Shown: positions 54,001 to 60,000 of the stretch, piece by piece
Position numbering within the stretch: the first letter of the stretch is position 1
Layout: each line of letters opens with the position of its first letter
Origin: Lineus longissimus
Taxonomy: Eukaryota > Nemertea > Pilidiophora > Heteronemertea > Lineidae
DNA: 64,000 nt
Reading direction: 5' to 3'
NCBI RefSeq assembly: GCF_910592395.1
Contig: NC_088314.1
Location: forward strand, 3,780,001 to 3,844,000
Position numbers and translations under genes: made by a program
The notes under the pieces: model-generated
What the model saw: the letters and a program-made list of their open reading frames with translations, nothing else
Database searches by the model: none
What the model was told of the DNA's origin: nothing

Positions 54001-57000
54001 GATCCTTTCACTACTCAGCTGTCAGTGTCAGTATCACGAATCCGTCAATATCGGCGACATGGCAAATCATTCAATTGATTTGCTTGTGACGTCAAAGTGA
54101 TGTCATAAAAATGCTTTAACGCGATACTTTTTTTGAGCTTGGAGGCAAATTGACACTGTCACATCTATTGACAACTCAATTGAAAGACATCCTACGCATC
54201 CTAATGGTTGTTGATGTAGGCAGATTGAGAGCCATTTTTCTTGATTCTAACATTGTTAGTGTCAATACATGTGAAGTGGTACAGCAACGTGGGGCCATGT
54301 ACGCACATGACTTATAGACCTTTGGAGGACGATTTTTTTGAGAATTTATTTCCCTAGTCTCGGGGGTATTATTCAGTCATATAAGGTTGCCAGACTTTAT
54401 ATTGGATTCTTATTTTGTAACTTTATAATCTTTTGCTAGTACTTGAAATTCTGTTCTTTGCCCAAACAGTGTAGGTTGATCAACATCTAAAAGTTTTAAC
54501 AAGAGTTTTATTTGGTTCATGGAATAATTGCCAACTTGCAGAGTGTATTGACATATGACTGACAGCCTCAGGGCTGAGGGCCTTGGTTGTGAATTGTTGT
54601 GAATTTCTCCAAACTCAAATGATTACCTATGATTCTTTAATATCTGATATATTTCTTCTTTTTCTCACCAGAAAACCAGAGAAGGGTATCTTTTTTCTTG
54701 TCCAACGATGTTTCATCGAAGACTCGCCACCAGCCGTTGCCAAATTTCTCATCACGCGGAAGGGTCTGAGCAAACAAATGATCGGGGAATACTTAGGGAA
54801 TCTTCAGCTTGCCTTTAACATGGAAGTATTAGAGTAAGTATTGGGACCTTGGGCAAGGCACTTAATCATTTGGGTTAACTTAACTCCTCCTGATAACTGT
54901 GTGAATAGGTTAATTCAAACATGAGGGCAAGTTTTAACTCTGATATCACTATGCTACTGTCTGTTAGTCTAAACCACATTATGGTGACAATAGGGCCGTT
55001 TAGACGACAGGCGAAAAGACCGCATTCGGATCGAATCTGGATGAATCCGGATTAAAACCACCCAAGGCGATGGTACCTTTTTAGTCCGGATGCAACCACA
55101 TTGATCCGGATCTTTTTGCGTTTACACGACGAAAAATTAATCCGGATTCGGGACGCATCCGGATTTTTTCGCGTCGTCTAAACGGCCCTATTGACTGACT
55201 GTCATGTGTGGGCAGACACAGCCTCCTGTGAGGCAAATAAGTCATCATTATCTTCTCAGTTCAATATCTAACTTACTAGTAATATATCAGAATTAGTATA
55301 AGTTGGTGAGTTGGGCTGGAGGCTTAGATGAAAAGCTGATCCCCTTTCTAAGGCAGGGGATTATGCTGTCTGGCCAATATATATTTTCTTTGAAGTTTTC
55401 CTGTGGTATATCTGGTATTCTTTTAGTTCTTGGTTTGATATACCGGTTTGCAGGGATGTTACTTGAGTATTATTTATACGATATGTTTTAAACTCAACTG
55501 TTAATGACAAGGTCGTTTTTGTCTTACCCTGTTTACACCATTAACGATGACCTCTGTTCTGTCTTTCAGTTATTTTGTTGATGAGATCGACCTCTCAGGT
55601 TTACAAGTTGACGTAGCTCTGCGGAAGTTCCAGACCTACTTCAGAATGCCGGTAAGTGTGATGTGATGTTCGGTCATGGCAGTCAACTATTCAAACATTG
55701 AAGAATCCACCAGGGCGTGTTTATATCGAGTTAAATAGAATCTGAAGGGTTAAAATTCATTGTCAAGATAAGGAAATAATCTACATAGTGCATACTCTTT
55801 ATCTTTCATTCTCTATTGTGATGCTCTGAATAATTAATGGATCTGTGGACCAGACAAATACATCATCCAGATGGCTAGAAAATTTAGAGATTTCATGGAA
55901 AATATCGAGGCTGAGAAGGTCCTGTTGAAATACAAATATTCAAGTCCTGTTGAATATAAATATGGTGTCAATATTGTAAGACAGAAAAAACTATCTTTCT
56001 CAGTTGAAATGTTAAGTGGATAAGAATTATCGATAGGCTGTCATAGCTAGATACTTGCAATGTAACAACTTTCCAGATAATCGATGTCAATTTCATCTTC
56101 TTAGGGAGAAGCCCAGAAAATTGAGCGTCTGATGGAAGCGTTCGCACACCGCTACTGTATATGCAATCCAGACCAAATCAACAAGTTTTCCACATCTGAC
56201 ACAGTGTTCCTACTAGCGTTTGCCATCATAATGCTCAACACTGATCTACACAATAGTAGTATAAAGAATGAGAAGAAGATGAAACCGAATGACTTCATCA
56301 AAAATCTTCGAGGTAAGGCTGTGATAAATGCAACAATCAATGGGTGTCTTTTGTGCCCCTGCTCAAGGGTACAATCATTATGCAGTTACGAAAAAACCTC
56401 AGAAGTCTTCTGGTAAAACTACGACATTAGATCTCGACAGTCAAAACATGATCAGCAAGTATTTTGACAAGATTTCATCCTGGTTACAACATTCTTTGGG
56501 AATCGTTGTGTAATTAGCCTTATAAAAGGTTGGGGGAAGTGCATGAAAAACCCACATTATTACTTGTGCAAAATATTGCCATCTGTCAACACACTGAAAT
56601 GAGAAAAAGACTATATCAACAACATATCAACGTTAAGATTGTTACTGTCACAAATGTGCACAAAATGAGCCAAGTTGTCATCCCTCTGATCTAGTTTGTA
56701 TCAGTCTATGTGCAGATGGCTCCAGGCTGATCTTGTTCTCATAGCTGAGAAAGAAATCGACTTTGAATTGAGATCGATTCAGAACAGTTTGACTGCTGCA
56801 AGATAGCCCTCCGATTATCTTGAATCAATATGTGCTTATAGTTGTACAGACATAATCTTGACCATTCTGAATATGAAACGCAACTGTAAGCACCAGAATG
56901 ATCAGTGTGGTAAATGTTGACTGCTCTTTCTGGTTTAGTTGTATTTATAATAGCCATCTATGATGTTGAAATTTACATGTTCAAATCTTTCATCATTGCT

Positions 57001-60000
57001 TTATATCATATCATAAAAAGTTAGATACTCTGGGCTTGATGGAGCAGCTCCTGCAGTGTGCCATAGCCAACCCACCCTTAACCTGCCCTGCTTGACAAAG
57101 CCATGACCCATTATGGGGAAGAGCCAATCAGTTGATTTTCATATTGTTCATTCTCATCTCCAGGTATTGATGACAGTTCAGACATCGACCCAGATCTTCT
57201 CTTTGGAATCTACGAGCGGATAAAACTGCAAGAGTTCAAGGCGGGCGTCGATCACGTTATGCAGGTCATGAAGGTTGAAAAGTCAGTCGTTGGCAAGCGA
57301 CCGGTAGGTTCTAAGGTATTTGTAAATAGCACTAACTCATCCCTCTCTCGCGTGGTAGATAATAGCAAGAATTGATAAAGATTATCGATTCTTGATGATA
57401 GTCATCAACCCATCGTCTGTGCATGTCCCCCTCGATGTTGTGACCTTTCTAATCCCCTAAAAAATCTCATTACATGGACAATCATCTAGAAGAAATAACA
57501 GCACCTTCAGTTATGCTAGTCAAACTCATGGTGCCAGTGTCCTTTGCATTGATTCAAGTTCTTTGTGGCTATGTGTTCTTCTGTCTCTGATGCTTGACCG
57601 GCTGCTGTGAACTTCTGGGAGTTCTGCGAGCCAGGACTCCTTCTCAACGGCTGACCCAATTTGCAACTCATTTCAAATGATGTTTTTACCCCAACTTGTA
57701 TGGTGACTTCCTGCATGCATGCATGAGCTATCTTTTCCTCTGTTCCAAGCTTATTCATATACGGTAGCTCTTTATACTGATTGGGTCTGTCTCAAAGCAC
57801 TTTGAACTTGTTGTACATACATGTAGAACTGAAGTGACTGTGGTATTTCGTGAGGCTTGCGACTAAAAGTGATCGTTCTTCTGTTGCAGATCCTTGCCCT
57901 GCCCCATCGACGTCTCGTGTGCTACTGCCGTCTCTATGAGGTGAACGATCCTAGTAAGAAAGAGAAGCTGGGACTTCATCAGAGAGAGATATTTCTTTTC
58001 AATGATCTGTTACTGGTAAGTTGGATCAATAGGTCAAGGCCATCCTGTCCACTTCAAAATCAGCAATAAGTTGAACTATCAGAAGTTGTGGTACAGGCTT
58101 TTAATCTCAGGTTTTCAAGGAATGCAGGACTTAATAGTAATATCTCTCTTGCATTCATGATTTCAGGTTACCAAAGTGTTCAGCAAGAAGAAGGGTTTCA
58201 TCACGTACAGTTATCGCCAGCACTTCATGCTCTGTGGGATGCAAGTCTATCTCTTTGATACAAGTCGTAAGTCTGTTATTTTATGCCTATCATCTATTTC
58301 ATGGATAAGATATTCAGTGTGAAGTAAAATGAGAGTCCTCAGAGTGACTCCGTGGTGTCACACTTTGGACAGTAAAATGTCTTGTAACAAATCTATTTCT
58401 ATTGATGCAAGGCTCATGATGTGATGTGATGTGTGACTAAAAATCAAAGAGCTTATACAATACAAAAAAAGTGTTTACTCACAGCACCATCTAGAGAATT
58501 GACCGTCTAACTTATTCCTAATTTCAGACTACCAGTTTGGTGTGAGATTAACAAACCACATAGACGGTAAAGTGCTGATAACTTTTAATGCTAGGAATGA
58601 ACATGACAGGGCCAAGTTTGTGGATGATCTCAAGGAGTGCATATTGGAGGTAAGGCAAAAAATATCTCCTTAGAATTAGCTTTGATCATGATATTCCTTG
58701 TCCAAGCTTAAAACAGGAAAGTGTGAAGAAGTGCTGGAATCATGGTCATTGGTTTCTGCAACATATGAAATTGACCAGCTTGGTTTCTCTCCCATCATAT
58801 CATGATTGACTCTCGCCTTTTCAGATGAATGAAATGGAGGCACTGCGGATAGAAGAAGAACTCCAAAAACAGAAACACACGCAGAAACAGTTGGAGTTGA
58901 ATCGTATCAGCAGCGACTCAGGGGTGGTCGATGTTGATCTGTTACGGCCGCTGGACTCCTCGTGTAATCATCTTTCAGCTACCGAATGTGGAATGAAGAA
59001 GTCTGCATTATCAAATTCATTGATAGATCTCTCTGATTGTAAGTTATCGAATATTTTCCCAAGTTCTGTTAAATAGTTCATAGCCTCTCTTAAAGATCAG
59101 TCCTAGTATTTTTGTGCGCAACAGAGTGCATCATCAGCGCTGGTAGATTTGAAGACTTAGGTGCCATCTCTAAACTTGCTGCAGAACTTGAGCGCCATTT
59201 CGAAAGCGCCGCCTGGAGCCGAACCATCTAACTAGCTAATTGCCGATCCATTTGCGCTTACACCACGACAAAGCCGAGCTTTTAACAAGCCGGGCGAATT
59301 TGGACCATCAAGCTTGGTGGGACAAATTCGCTCGGCAATTTGTATCGGCAATGGATTGCCGAACCAATTTGTCGCGGCAATGTGGTGGTGTAAGTGCAAT
59401 TGGTCCACCAATATTTCGTGGTGTAAGCGCAGCTTTGGACAGCATGAGTGGGATTTGAGGCAGCCCTGTCCACTGAGCACCACTTCATACAGTGATTGTG
59501 AGCAGTATGCTTCTTCTATAGAATTCACCTGAATCCAACCTTGTCGCTTCCTTAAAGATTCATCCTCTTGAATTGTGACGCGATTCATGATAAGCTGCAT
59601 CTGGCATCTTTTGAAATCAACAAATATACCACCTATTTCTGTCCCTGCATCTACCATCCCAATTGCTTGATGTTTATCGTCATCTGCTCCTCATTTCAGC
59701 GGGTACATTAAAACCACAAAGGAGAGGTAGTGGGGGATCTCTGGATAGTGGCATGGTAAGTACATGATTATGATGCCTACTTCAACCGTGTTATTATTGG
59801 TGGGGTGCAGGTTACATCTTTAAGGTTTAGCAATTGAGTTGAAATCTCTGTCCTGTTAGGCGATCTCTCATCTACCCACATGTCTTTGTTGATCAATTCA
59901 CGAATGTGATTGTTTCTTGTCCATTAAGTGTTGTACATACAATGTGCATCAAACTAAAGGTATGGTTGTCCTGTCCTGATGCATCGAGTTCTTAAAGATG

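Noticed and set aside
54583-54671. N-terminal extension of exon 3
   Set aside because: The bases before 54672 are the intron's pyrimidine tract and CAG acceptor. Homology to IQSEC begins exactly at the KKPEKG junction.
59232-59657. 141-codon minus-strand frame as a gene
   Set aside because: More than half is the truncated MITE and the rest is intron. The same protein piece appears at 42510-42767 because the MITE is repeated.
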